Part shown: positions 1 to 6,359 of the stretch, piece by piece
Layout of the letters: the number at the start of each line of letters is the position of its first letter
How positions within the stretch are numbered: the stretch's first letter is position 1
The notes under the pieces: model-generated
What the model saw: only the letters and a program-made list of their open reading frames with translations
What the model was told of the DNA's origin: nothing
Database searches by the model: none
Program-made: the position numbers and the translations under genes
Assembly (NCBI GenBank): GCA_018065375.1
Contig: JAGHTJ010000127.1
Span: 1 to 7,233 of the forward strand
From: Candidatus Equinaster intestinalis
GTDB lineage: Bacteria; Bacillota_A; Clostridia; Oscillospirales; Acutalibacteraceae
DNA: 7,233 nt
Direction: 5' to 3'

Positions 1-1286
1 AAGCAAGAATTTGGGGCGGTGTAAAATTAGACCACAAAAAGCATACCGCCAACAAGGAAAGCACACCTATACCAACGCCCGAGGCGGTTTATATTCCGCT
101 CAAGCAGAATATAGGCAGAGCCTGTGATTGCCTTGTAAAGGTAGGAGATACCGTTAAGGTCGGCACAAAAATAGGAGACAGTGAAGAATTTTTAACCTCT
201 CCCATTTATGCGAGCATTTCGGGTACCGTTAAGGCTATTACCGAAAAGGACGGTGTTAAATCGGTTGAAATCGAGTCGGACGGGCTTATGACCCGCGAGG
301 AGTTCACCCCGCCGGTAGTTGAAACGGTGGCCGATTTGATAAGGGCTTCAAAGGAAGCAGGATTGGTAGGACTCGGCGGTGCAGGCTTCCCGATGCACGT
401 AAAGCTCGGAACCTCGGTTGATAAGGGCGCAGATACCCTTATAGTAAATGCCGCAGAATGTGAGCCCTATATTACGAGCGACCACAGAACCTGCCTTGAA
501 AACTTCAACGATGTTATTGACGGTATTTATCTTTTAAAGCGTTTGCTCTCCCTTAAAGAGGTAATCATTGCGGTTGAAGCGAACAAGCCCGATGTTATCG
601 AAAAGCTTTACGAAATTGCAACCGATAAGGAAGATGTTGATAATTCCGTAAGACTTATGAAGCTTAAAACCACCTATCCGCAGGGCGCGGAAAAAATGAT
701 AATATATACGGCTACGGGTAAGATTGTTCCCGCGGGTAAACTGCCCGCCGATGTAGGCGTTATCGTAATGAACGTAACGAGTATAGCAATGCTCAATAAA
801 TATGTTCGCACCGGTGAACCCTTGGTAAGCCGCTGTATTACGGTATCGGGCAGAGCTATCAGAGACCCGAAAAACGTAATAGTTCCGATAGGCACTAAAA
901 TTAAAGATGTTCTCGCCGCCTGCGATGTAAAGGATAATATCGTTAAGGTAATATCCGGCGGACCTATGATGGGTATGGCAGTAGCAACTACCGACCAGGT
1001 AATAACCAAGCAAAACAATGCCATTGTGGCATTTGAGAGCCTGCCGGTTGTTAAAACAACACCCTGTATCCGTTGCGGCAGATGTGTAATGGCATGCCCG
1101 ATGAATTTAAGACCGGCAGATACGGAAAGAGCGCTCAACTTCGGTAAAACCGATACACTTGCAAAGCTCAATGTAGATTACTGTATGGAATGCGGCTGTT
1201 GCAGTTTTACCTGCCCCGCCGGCAGACCTTTAACCCAGGTAATGAGAAATGCAAAAAATACTTTAAGGAGGCAAAAAAATGGATAA
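1..1286 (+). CDS. rnfC: RnfC, NAD(H)-side subunit of the Rnf complex (5' end cut by window)
   Basis: RnfC is the peripheral subunit that binds NAD(H) and FMN and exchanges electrons with NAD+ on the cytoplasmic face. The frame is open from base 3 (bases 1-2 end a codon), giving 427 visible residues. These begin ARIWGGVKLDHKKH, the typical RnfC amino terminus, so probably only a few residues are missing. A lipoyl-like N-terminal domain follows (IPLKQNIG and a KVGDTVKVGTKIG turn, about residues 32-70). The glycine-rich NuoF-like nucleotide/FMN motif GLGGAGFP is at 123-130. Two [4Fe-4S] ferredoxin motifs are near the C terminus: C355, C358, C361, C365 and C394, C397, C400, C404. The methionine codon at 288 lies inside the conserved N-terminal domain and is not the start. 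The stop overlaps rnfD by 8 bp. The identification is secure; the exact start is not visible. Confidence 0.96.
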   Translation, partial: ARIWGGVKLDHKKHTANKESTPIPTPEAVYIPLKQNIGRACDCLVKVGDTVKVGTKIGDSEEFLTSPIYASISGTVKAITEKDGVKSVEIESDGLMTREEFTPPVVETVADLIRASKEAGLVGLGGAGFPMHVKLGTSVDKGADTLIVNAAECEPYITSDHRTCLENFNDVIDGIYLLKRLLSLKEVIIAVEANKPDVIEKLYEIATDKEDVDNSVRLMKLKTTYPQGAEKMIIYTATGKIVPAGKLPADVGVIVMNVTSIAMLNKYVRTGEPLVSRCITVSGRAIRDPKNVIVPIGTKIKDVLAACDVKDNIVKVISGGPMMGMAVATTDQVITKQNNAIVAFESLPVVKTTPCIRCGRCVMACPMNLRPADTERALNFGKTDTLAKLNVDYCMECGCCSFTCPAGRPLTQVMRNAKNTLRRQKNG

Positions 1287-2196
1287 TAAGCTTACAGTTA
1301 CCTCCTCACCTCATATACATACCTACGATTCCACATCATCAATAATGCTTGCCGTAATAATTGCCCTTGTACCTGCGGCAATTTACGGAACAATCATTTT
1401 CGGCTGGTATGCAGGCGTTATCATTCTGGTAAGCGTTGCATCATCTTTGCTTTTTGAATTTTTGTGGAACCGCATAATGAAAAAGCCCAATAGTCTGGGC
1501 GATTTGTCGGCAGTAGTTACGGGACTTCTGCTTGCCCTCAATCTTCCGCCGCGTGTTCCGCTTTATGTACCGGTTATCGGCAGTTTGATAGCCATAATCG
1601 TAGTAAAGCAGATGTTCGGCGGTCTGGGTAACAACTTTGTAAACCCGGCGATAGCGGCAAGAATAGTTCTTATGGTTTCCTTCCCGAAGCTGATGACCGA
1701 GTTTTACGAGCCCTTCAGCGAAATCGTTTCCTCGGCTACTCCGCTGGCTTCCGGTACACAGAGCCTTAAAGAGCTCTTCCTCGGTATGCACGCAGGCTGT
1801 ATCGGTGAAACCTCGGTTTTGCTTCTTGCAATCTGCGGAATAGGTCTTATAGTTACAAAAATTATCGACCCGATAATTCCTTTCACCTATATAGGCACGG
1901 TTTTCCTGCTTTCCTGGGCGTTTGGTATGAATCCGCTTTACGCCGTTATGAGCGGCGGACTTATGATTGGTGCATTCTTTATGGCTACCGATTATGTTAC
2001 AAGTCCCACATTCCCGCTCGGAAAGCTCATATTCGGTATCGGTTGCGGTCTGCTTACGGTAGTTATCAGAAAGTTTGCATCTCTGCCCGAGGGCGTTTCC
2101 TATTCGATACTGCTTATGAACATACTCGTTCCTCATATTGATAATTTAACGGCAATAAAGCCGTTTGGTAAGGTAGGTGCGAAGAAAAATGGCTGA
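1279..2196 (+). CDS. rnfD: RnfD, flavin-carrying membrane subunit of the Rnf complex
   Basis: RnfD is an integral membrane subunit (NqrB/RnfD family) that carries a covalently bound FMN and takes part in cation-coupled electron transfer. The 305-residue protein is of normal length for the family. It has many hydrophobic segments, the conserved GDLSAVVTGLLLALNLPP stretch at 74-91, NNFVNPAIAAR at 118-128, and FMATDYVTSP near 234-243. The flavin-attachment motif is S151-S152-A153-T154, with T154 as the expected FMN acceptor. The residue three before S151 is E148, where the ApbE recognition consensus has Asp. The start is well supported by AAGGAGG at 1265-1271, 7 nt before the ATG. It overlaps rnfC by 8 bp at its start and rnfG by 8 bp at its end. 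Flavinylation would need an ApbE transferase that is not encoded here. Confidence 0.96.
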   Translation: MDNKLTVTSSPHIHTYDSTSSIMLAVIIALVPAAIYGTIIFGWYAGVIILVSVASSLLFEFLWNRIMKKPNSLGDLSAVVTGLLLALNLPPRVPLYVPVIGSLIAIIVVKQMFGGLGNNFVNPAIAARIVLMVSFPKLMTEFYEPFSEIVSSATPLASGTQSLKELFLGMHAGCIGETSVLLLAICGIGLIVTKIIDPIIPFTYIGTVFLLSWAFGMNPLYAVMSGGLMIGAFFMATDYVTSPTFPLGKLIFGIGCGLLTVVIRKFASLPEGVSYSILLMNILVPHIDNLTAIKPFGKVGAKKNG

Positions 2197-2770
2197 AACA
2201 AAAAATAGTTCATTTGTAAAAGAAATACTTCGCCCCGTAATAATCATCACGGTAATATGTCTGGTAGTTTCGGGCTGTCTTGCCCTTACCGACTATCTTA
2301 CCGCCGATAAAATTGCCGAGCGCGCCAAGGCTGATGAGGAAAACGCAATGCGCGGACTTTTGGTTGCTGAAAGCTATGAAGCGGTTGATTTAAATACCGA
2401 TGCGTCATTTACGGTTGCCAAAAAAGGAAACGAGATTGCGGGATATATCATCAAAACTTCTGCCAAGGGCTACGGCGGCGATGTAGTTATTATGACGGCT
2501 ATCGGTACCGATGAAAAGATAATCGGAGTGGACATTCTCGATGTTACTTCGGAAACTCCGGGACTCGGTCAGAACGCCGCAAGGGAAGACTTTTATTCAC
2601 AGCTTATCGGAAAGGTAAGCGGCGTAAAGGTTCAAAAGAATAACGCGAATGCCGATAACAATGAAATCAATGCCGTAACGGGTGCAACAATTACCTCCCG
2701 CGCGGTTGAAAAGGCAGTAGGAAAAGCGTTTGATGCCCTTAAAACCTATAAAGAAAGTGAGGCAAAATAA
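2189..2770 (+). CDS. rnfG: RnfG, membrane-anchored FMN-binding subunit of the Rnf complex
   Basis: RnfG carries a covalent FMN in a domain on the outer face of the membrane and passes electrons within the complex. The 193-residue protein has one N-terminal membrane segment (about residues 14-34, after K11 and R15) and a soluble FMN-binding domain with ETPGLG at 122-127. The flavin-attachment motif T164-G165-A166-T167 is followed by ITS, with T167 as the expected acceptor. The usual Asp three residues before the motif is N161. The membrane segment ends in VVSGC (Cys30), a weak lipobox-like sequence. I chose the ATG at 2189 because it gives the same 8-bp overlap seen at rnfC/rnfD (ATGGCTGA here, ATGGATAA there). 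A GTG at 2177 would add only four residues. The ribosome binding site is weak (GGTAGG around 2172-2177), consistent with coupling to rnfD translation. Confidence 0.94.
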   Translation: MAETKNSSFVKEILRPVIIITVICLVVSGCLALTDYLTADKIAERAKADEENAMRGLLVAESYEAVDLNTDASFTVAKKGNEIAGYIIKTSAKGYGGDVVIMTAIGTDEKIIGVDILDVTSETPGLGQNAAREDFYSQLIGKVSGVKVQKNNANADNNEINAVTGATITSRAVEKAVGKAFDALKTYKESEAK

Positions 2771-3454
2771 ATGAAAAAAGAAAATTTAAAATTCCTCACT
2801 AACGGTATTATAAAAGAAAATCCTGTTTTAAGATTGGTGCTCGGCACCTGCCCCACACTCGCCATTACCACTGCCGCTAAAAACGGTATCGGTATGGGTC
2901 TTGCGGCAACCTTTGTTCTTATCGGTTCAAACGTTGTAATTTCTTTGCTTCGTAAGATTATCCCCGATAAGATGAGAATTCCTGCATTTATTACCGTAAT
3001 TGCAGGCTTTGTAACAATAGTTCAGTTGCTCGTTAAGGCATTTTTGCCCAGCATTGATGAAGCACTCGGTATTTATCTGCCGCTGATAGTTGTAAACTGT
3101 ATAATTTTGGGCAGAGCCGAAATGTTTGCTTCGTCCCACAGCCCCTTCCCGAGTATGCTTGATGCTGTCGGTATGGGTATAGGATTTACCGCAACACTTA
3201 CCCTTATGGGTATTATCCGTGAGCTTATCGGTGCAGGAACGGTATTCGGTCTGCCGGTGCTTACCGGAATTACTCCCAACTTCCCGGTTATGGTGGTAAT
3301 GCTTTTGCCGCCCGGAGGCTTCTTTGTATTCGGCATTTTGGTTGCCCTTTCAAATAAGCTCGCAAAACGAATGGGTAAAAAACCGGTTGAAAGCTTGGGC
3401 TGCGACCAGTGTCCGATGAAGGACGGTTGTACTGAAAGGACGGTGTGTGAATAA
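2771..3454 (+). CDS. rnfE: RnfE, integral membrane subunit of the Rnf complex
   Basis: RnfE (NqrD/RnfE family) is one of two homologous polytopic membrane subunits that form the core of the complex. The 227-residue protein has about six hydrophobic segments. It contains the paired conserved cysteines C27 (LGTCPTLA) and C110 (IYLPLIVVNCIILGRAEMFA region), which in this family belong to the half-sites binding a [2Fe-2S] cluster between RnfA and RnfE. The stretch ALGIYLPLIVVNC at 98-110 is nearly repeated in RnfA, showing their common origin. The hydrophilic C-terminal tail carries a cysteine group, C211, C214, C220 and C226, whose role I do not know. The ATG directly follows the rnfG stop, with AGTGAGG upstream as a modest ribosome binding site. 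The last base of its stop is the first base of the rnfA start (TAATG). Confidence 0.95.
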   Translation: MKKENLKFLTNGIIKENPVLRLVLGTCPTLAITTAAKNGIGMGLAATFVLIGSNVVISLLRKIIPDKMRIPAFITVIAGFVTIVQLLVKAFLPSIDEALGIYLPLIVVNCIILGRAEMFASSHSPFPSMLDAVGMGIGFTATLTLMGIIRELIGAGTVFGLPVLTGITPNFPVMVVMLLPPGGFFVFGILVALSNKLAKRMGKKPVESLGCDQCPMKDGCTERTVCE

Positions 3455-4047
3455 TGCAGGGATTTACTATTCAGGCAGTAGTTTCAATAATGCTTGCGGG
3501 TTTGCTCACCGAAAATATGGTGCTCTCGAAGTTCCTCGGTATATGCCCGTTCCTCGGTACATCTAAAAAGCTCGGAACCGCTATGAGTATGAGCATCGCC
3601 GTAACAATCGTTATGGTAATTGCAACGGCGGCTACATATCCGCTTTATGCTTATGTTTTGGTGCCGCTCGGTCTCGAATATTTGCAGACCCTTTCCTTTA
3701 TTCTCGTAATTGCGGCGATAGTTCAGTTCCTTGAAATTTTCTTAAAGAAATTTTCAAAGCCGATTTATAATGCACTCGGTATTTATTTGCCCCTCATTAC
3801 TACAAACTGCGCGGTACTCGGTATCACACTGCTTAACTTCACCAAGGGCTACGGTTTTGTTCTTTCCCTTTTCAATGCGCTTGCGGCGGGCCTCGGCTTT
3901 ATGCTTGCCCTCGTAATTTTTGCAGGCGTAAGAGGAAAACTCGAAACCGCCGATATTCCCGAGGGACTTAAAGGTTTGCCGATAACACTTATTGCGGCTT
4001 CTCTCGTATCCCTTTCATTCCTCGGCTTTGCGGGAATAGGAGGTTAA
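3454..4047 (+). CDS. rnfA: RnfA, integral membrane subunit of the Rnf complex
   Basis: RnfA (NqrE/RnfA family) is the second polytopic core subunit and the partner of RnfE. The 197-residue protein is of typical length and has about six membrane segments. The signature NMVLSKFLGICPFLG (residues 21-35) contains C31, and ALGIYLPLITTNCAVLG (107-123) contains C119. In the family these cysteines, with the pair in RnfE, hold the intramembrane [2Fe-2S] cluster. The protein ends in GFAGIGG, a usual RnfA ending. The start overlaps the rnfE stop by one base, with AAAGGA at 3435-3440 rather far upstream, so translational coupling is likely. Its closing codons contain the strong ribosome binding site of rnfB. 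Confidence 0.96.
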   Translation: MQGFTIQAVVSIMLAGLLTENMVLSKFLGICPFLGTSKKLGTAMSMSIAVTIVMVIATAATYPLYAYVLVPLGLEYLQTLSFILVIAAIVQFLEIFLKKFSKPIYNALGIYLPLITTNCAVLGITLLNFTKGYGFVLSLFNALAAGLGFMLALVIFAGVRGKLETADIPEGLKGLPITLIAASLVSLSFLGFAGIGG

Positions 4048-4051
4048 GAAT

Positions 4052-4831
4052 ATGAAGATATTATTTGCCGTAATTATTATGACGGTTTTGGGTCTGCTTG
4101 CGGGTGTAATACTTGCCTTCGCTTCAAAGTTTTTTGCAGTACCTACCGATGAAAAATTCGAAAAAATCAGAGCCTGCCTGCCGGGTGCCAACTGCGGCGC
4201 CTGCGGCTATGCAGGATGTGACGGTTACGCCGAAGCCATAAACAAAGGCGAAGCGGCTCCCGATAAATGCCCGGTTGGCGGAGCTAATGCCGCCGCGGCT
4301 CTTTCGGAGGTTCTCGGCGTTGAAATTAAGAGTGAGAAAAAGGTTGCATTTGTGCGCTGTCAGAAAACCGGGGAAGCAAATACCGATTATTTGTATTCCG
4401 GCAGAATGACCTGCGCCGATGCGGCGGCGCTTTACGGCGGTCCGCTTTCCTGTAAGGCGGGTTGTATCGGTATCGGAGACTGCGTAAAGGTCTGCGATTT
4501 CGGGGCAATCAAGGTTGAAAACGGAGTTGCAAAGGTTGATAAAAACCTCTGTACCGCCTGCGGAAAATGCGCAAAGGCATGCCCGAAGGGAATTATCGCC
4601 ATCGTAAATTGCGATAAAACCTCGGCTGTGGCTTGTATGAATACCGAAAAGGGTGCAGTTGCAAGAAAGAACTGCACATCGGCTTGTATCGGCTGTATGA
4701 AGTGTGTTAAAACCTGCGAGGCAGGGGCTATCACGGTGGAAAACAACCTTGCAAGAATTGATGCGTCAAAATGCACCGCCTGCGGAAAGTGCATTGAAGC
4801 TTGCCCGGATAAGTGCATTGTACTTAAATAA
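4052..4831 (+). CDS. rnfB: RnfB, ferredoxin-interacting iron-sulfur subunit of the Rnf complex
   Basis: RnfB is the entry point for electrons from reduced ferredoxin and passes them through a chain of [4Fe-4S] clusters. The 259-residue protein has an N-terminal membrane anchor (about 4-28) followed by the RnfB/CFeSP-type Fe-S domain with C48, C51, C56 and C73 (motif NCGACGYAGC). Ferredoxin-type cysteine groups follow: C134/C138/C144/C148, C167/C170/C173/C177, C208/C212/C215/C218/C222, and C241/C244/C247/C251, with an extra C255. This suggests about five clusters, possibly six given further cysteines at 103, 121, 187 and 195. The start is fixed by AGGAGGT at 4038-4044, 7 nt before the ATG. It is the last gene of the operon and is followed closely by an intrinsic terminator. 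Confidence 0.96.
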   Translation: MKILFAVIIMTVLGLLAGVILAFASKFFAVPTDEKFEKIRACLPGANCGACGYAGCDGYAEAINKGEAAPDKCPVGGANAAAALSEVLGVEIKSEKKVAFVRCQKTGEANTDYLYSGRMTCADAAALYGGPLSCKAGCIGIGDCVKVCDFGAIKVENGVAKVDKNLCTACGKCAKACPKGIIAIVNCDKTSAVACMNTEKGAVARKNCTSACIGCMKCVKTCEAGAITVENNLARIDASKCTACGKCIEACPDKCIVLK

Positions 4832-4847
4832 TTTGTTATGCAAAACG

Positions 4848-4881
4848 GCGGTGTCGGAATTCCGACACCGCTTTATTTTTT
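4848..4881 (+). terminator. Intrinsic terminator of the rnf operon
   Basis: A perfect 24-bp palindrome at 4848-4871 (centre GAATTC) gives a GC-rich hairpin. It is followed at once by a T-rich run (TTTATTTTTT, 4872-4881). It starts 16 bp after the rnfB stop and reads in the rnf direction. The structure is seen directly; its activity is inferred. Confidence 0.9.
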
Positions 4882-4882
4882 G

Positions 4883-4914
4883 CCAAAAATAAAGCGGCAC
4901 CTAATCGGTGCCGC
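4883..4914 (-). terminator. Intrinsic terminator of the rubrerythrin gene
   Basis: The 8-bp arms GCGGCACC (4894-4901) and GGTGCCGC (4907-4914) enclose a 5-nt loop. Read on the - strand, the hairpin is followed by TTTATTTTTGG (4893-4883), the order expected for ending transcription of the rubrerythrin gene. It lies about 20 bp beyond that gene's stop codon. Confidence 0.85.
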
Positions 4915-4934
4915 CGTTTTGCGTAATAGTAATA

Positions 4935-5579
4935 TCAATAATTTTCAGCGTTAATCTCGAAATAAGCCTGCGGGTGAGCGCAAACGGGGCAAATTTCGGG
5001 TGCCTTGGTGCCGACTACGATGTGACCGCAGTTGCGGCATTCCCAAACCTTAACCTCGCTCTTGGCGAATACTTCCTGCGCCTCAACATTGTGAAGCAGA
5101 GCACGGTAACGCTCCTCGTGATGCTTTTCTATTGCGGCAACAGCGCGGAATTTTGCGGCGAGGTCGGCAAAGCCTTCTTCTTCGGCAGTTTTTGCAAAGC
5201 CCTCGCACATATCGGTCCATTCATAATTTTCACCGTCAGCCGCGGCGCCGAGGTTTTCGGCGGTTGAGCCTATGCCTTCAAGCTCCTTAAACCACATTTT
5301 TGCGTGTTCCTTTTCGTTGTCGGCAGTTTTGAGGAAGAGAGCGGCAATCTGCTCAAATCCCTCTTTTTTTGCCTTGGAAGCAAAATATGTGTACTTGTTT
5401 CTTGCCTGGGATTCGCCTGCAAAAGCGGCGGCAAGGTTTTGCTCGGTTTTTGTGCCGGCATATCTATTGGCGAGAAGCTCCAGTTTATCACCCTTCTGAT
5501 GACATTTCGGGCAAACTGCTTCTTCAGCCTGGGCTACGGTGAAAACTTCACCGCAAACTTTACATTTGTAGGTTTTCAT
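4935..5579 (-). CDS. rbr: Rubrerythrin with cysteine-pair domains at both ends
   Basis: Rubrerythrins are cytoplasmic diiron proteins that reduce hydrogen peroxide in anaerobes, fed by NADH through rubredoxin-type centres. The 214-residue protein has three parts. First is an N-terminal rubredoxin/zinc-ribbon-like unit, C6-x2-C9 and C23-x2-C26. Next is a ferritin-like four-helix domain (about 42-165) with [11 protein letters not shown] (E56), NEKEH (E89, H92), YEWTD (E120, D123) and IEKHH (E151, H154) as the likely diiron ligands. Last is a C-terminal rubredoxin unit, C181-x2-C184 and C197-x2-C200. Classical rubrerythrins have only the C-terminal unit; reverse rubrerythrins have only the N-terminal one. 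The start is supported by AAGGAGG (5593-5587) 7 nt upstream. The gene has its own promoter and terminator and converges on rnf. Its role is presumably oxidative-stress defence for an oxygen-sensitive metabolism. Confidence 0.95.
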   Translation of the reverse strand: MKTYKCKVCGEVFTVAQAEEAVCPKCHQKGDKLELLANRYAGTKTEQNLAAAFAGESQARNKYTYFASKAKKEGFEQIAALFLKTADNEKEHAKMWFKELEGIGSTAENLGAAADGENYEWTDMCEGFAKTAEEEGFADLAAKFRAVAAIEKHHEERYRALLHNVEAQEVFAKSEVKVWECRNCGHIVVGTKAPEICPVCAHPQAYFEINAENY

Positions 5580-5599
5580 AGTTTTTCCTCCTTGAATTT

Positions 5600-5616
5600 T
5601 TATAATGTTATTATAG
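5600..5616. promoter_or_regulatory. Palindrome over the rubrerythrin -10 box, possible operator
   Basis: TTATAAT-GTT-ATTATAG is an inverted repeat: 6 of 6 inner pairs match and only the outermost pair fails. One arm is the -10 box itself. The half-sites resemble those of PerR/Fur boxes (TTATAAT and its complement), but those boxes have a 1-nt spacer and here it is 3 nt. An operator role is inference; AT-rich promoter DNA can form such repeats by chance. Confidence 0.3.
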
Positions 5617-5638
5617 CATTTTTTCTTTTAAAAAACAA
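5610..5638 (-). promoter_or_regulatory. Sigma-A-type promoter of rubrerythrin (extended -10)
   Basis: On the - strand, TATAAT at 5615-5610 is preceded by TGC, making an extended -10 box. TTGTTT at 5638-5633 lies 17 bp upstream as a weak -35 box. The predicted start, near 5603, leaves a leader of about 23 nt carrying the AAGGAGG site. This lets rubrerythrin be expressed independently of the operon upstream of it. Confidence 0.75.
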
Positions 5639-5651
5639 GGAGTAAATGAAT

Positions 5652-5969
5652 TTAATTTAATGTAAACCTTTCGATGGCGCTGGCGTGGAGCCTTTCGATA
5701 TGCCGCTTGCTGTAATTAAGGGTGAGTGCAATTTCCTCAAGACTTTTACCGCAGAGATATTTTTGCCCGAGAACCTCGCTTAAAAGTCCGCCGTCAACCC
5801 GGTCTATGTTCTGCTCGATTTCCTTTTTGAGCTTTCGGGCGTTTCGTATTTGTTTTATGTATCGGCGGCTCGCCATAGGATTTGAGCGCATCTGCTCGCT
5901 TAAACGCTCGATTTTCGGCGACTGAACAAGATATAATTCAAGGTATTCCTTTTTCTCATTATCGCTCAT
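5652..5969 (-). CDS. Small sigma-70 region 4-like HTH protein, phage type
   Basis: The 105-residue protein has a C-terminal helix-turn-helix like sigma factor region 4. The segment from KYLCGKSLEEIA through YSKRHIERLHASAIERF (about 70-102) contains the characteristic pattern in which a hydrophobic helix is followed by a recognition helix. The N-terminal half is charged and probably helical (about 5-55). Proteins of this kind (DUF1492/ArpU-like) are common in phages and conjugative elements of Firmicutes, where they are thought to control late or accessory gene expression. This one looks shorter than usual and has no clear core-polymerase-binding region 2. The start is supported by AAGGAGG (5983-5977) 7 nt before the ATG and by a 4-bp ATGA overlap with the upstream gene. 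The family assignment is from pattern recognition; the function is not established. Confidence 0.8.
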   Translation of the reverse strand: MSDNEKKEYLELYLVQSPKIERLSEQMRSNPMASRRYIKQIRNARKLKKEIEQNIDRVDGGLLSEVLGQKYLCGKSLEEIALTLNYSKRHIERLHASAIERFTLN

Positions 5970-6334
5970 TTTCCAGCCTCCTTCATTGCGAAAAACTGTC
6001 CGTAGGATAAATGTGTGCCGTTTTTTCGGTTGTATTCTTCAACCTGCCGCACGGCGCGATAGAGCGGACTTTCAAATAGCTCTTTGCGGCGTTTTCTTTG
6101 CATTTCGTAGAGATATTCGCCCTGCTTTTTGCAGGAAACCGAACAGTAATCCCCCTTTTTGTAAACCCTCGCGCCACAGCATTTGCAGTATCTCGGCTCA
6201 ATTTTTTTGAAATCCGCGCCCAGACAAAACGGGCAAACATAAAACACCTCGTATGGCGGGCAGGGCAGAGAATGGGTCTCGGTAATTTTCTTGGGTGAGT
6301 TAAATTTTCTTTTGCAGTCCTGACAATAGTACAT
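5966..6334 (-). CDS. Cysteine-rich zinc-ribbon protein of unknown function, phage/ICE type
   Basis: The 122-residue protein begins MYYCQDCKRKF and has cysteine pairs C4/C7, C34/C37 (CPFC), C50/C53 (with C52) and C64/C68 (CSVSC), with a single C25. This implies two or more bound zinc ions. A basic stretch (QRKRRK, about 79-84) is followed by a C-terminal segment with YNRKNGTHLSYGQFFA (101-116). This layout recurs in small proteins of clostridial prophages and integrative elements, but no function is known to me. The ATG at 6334 was chosen because AGGAG (6347-6343) sits 8 nt upstream and the recognisable protein starts there. Upstream in-frame codons run through promoter and operator DNA. It is the first gene of the leftward operon, so it should be the main target of the adjacent repressor. 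Confidence 0.8.
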   Translation of the reverse strand: MYYCQDCKRKFNSPKKITETHSLPCPPYEVFYVCPFCLGADFKKIEPRYCKCCGARVYKKGDYCSVSCKKQGEYLYEMQRKRRKELFESPLYRAVRQVEEYNRKNGTHLSYGQFFAMKEAGK

Positions 6335-6342
6335 CTTTTTTG

Positions 6343-6347
6343 CTCCT
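6343..6347 (-). promoter_or_regulatory. Ribosome binding site deciding the zinc-ribbon gene start
   Basis: AGGAG on the - strand lies 8 nt before the ATG at 6334-6332. It supports this start over the in-frame GTG at 6427, which has no such site. Confidence 0.75.
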
Positions 6348-6359
6348 ATAAAAAAATAC

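Larger units (their letters stand above)
4840..4922. repeat. Outer inverted repeat enclosing both terminators (cloverleaf-like)
   Basis: GCAAAACGGCGG at 4840-4851 is the exact reverse complement of CCGCCGTTTTGC at 4911-4922. Between these arms lie three hairpins: 4848-4871, the central 4871-4880 with 4885-4894 (CTTTATTTTT and its complement, loop TGCC), and 4894-4914. The outer stem competes with the bases of the two terminator hairpins by a few pairs. Keeping eight outer pairs (4840-4847 with 4915-4922) allows nearly all hairpins at once. It probably reflects convergent terminators, where the A-tract before one hairpin serves as the T-tract of the other. Confidence 0.8.

Noticed and set aside
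288..290. ATG as the RnfC start
   Set aside because: The frame is open to the window edge and the upstream residues match the conserved RnfC N-terminal domain.
534..2136. Long open frames on the - strand opposite rnfC and rnfD
   Set aside because: They lie wholly inside strongly recognisable genes, have no ribosome binding sites that I can see, and encode no recognisable protein.
2177..2179. GTG as the rnfG start
   Set aside because: It adds only four residues and loses the 8-bp overlap arrangement shared with rnfC/rnfD; it remains possible.
4432..4818. A 128-residue open frame opposite rnfB
   Set aside because: It is the complement of repeated cysteine codons in the ferredoxin motifs and resembles no protein.
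4908..5645. Open frames on the + strand across the rubrerythrin gene
   Set aside because: They are shadows of rubrerythrin codons, and the first one begins inside the terminator structure.
5580..5660. Attachment site at the left edge of a possible mobile element
   Set aside because: No direct repeat, tRNA 3' end or integrase is visible, so a border here cannot be supported from this window.
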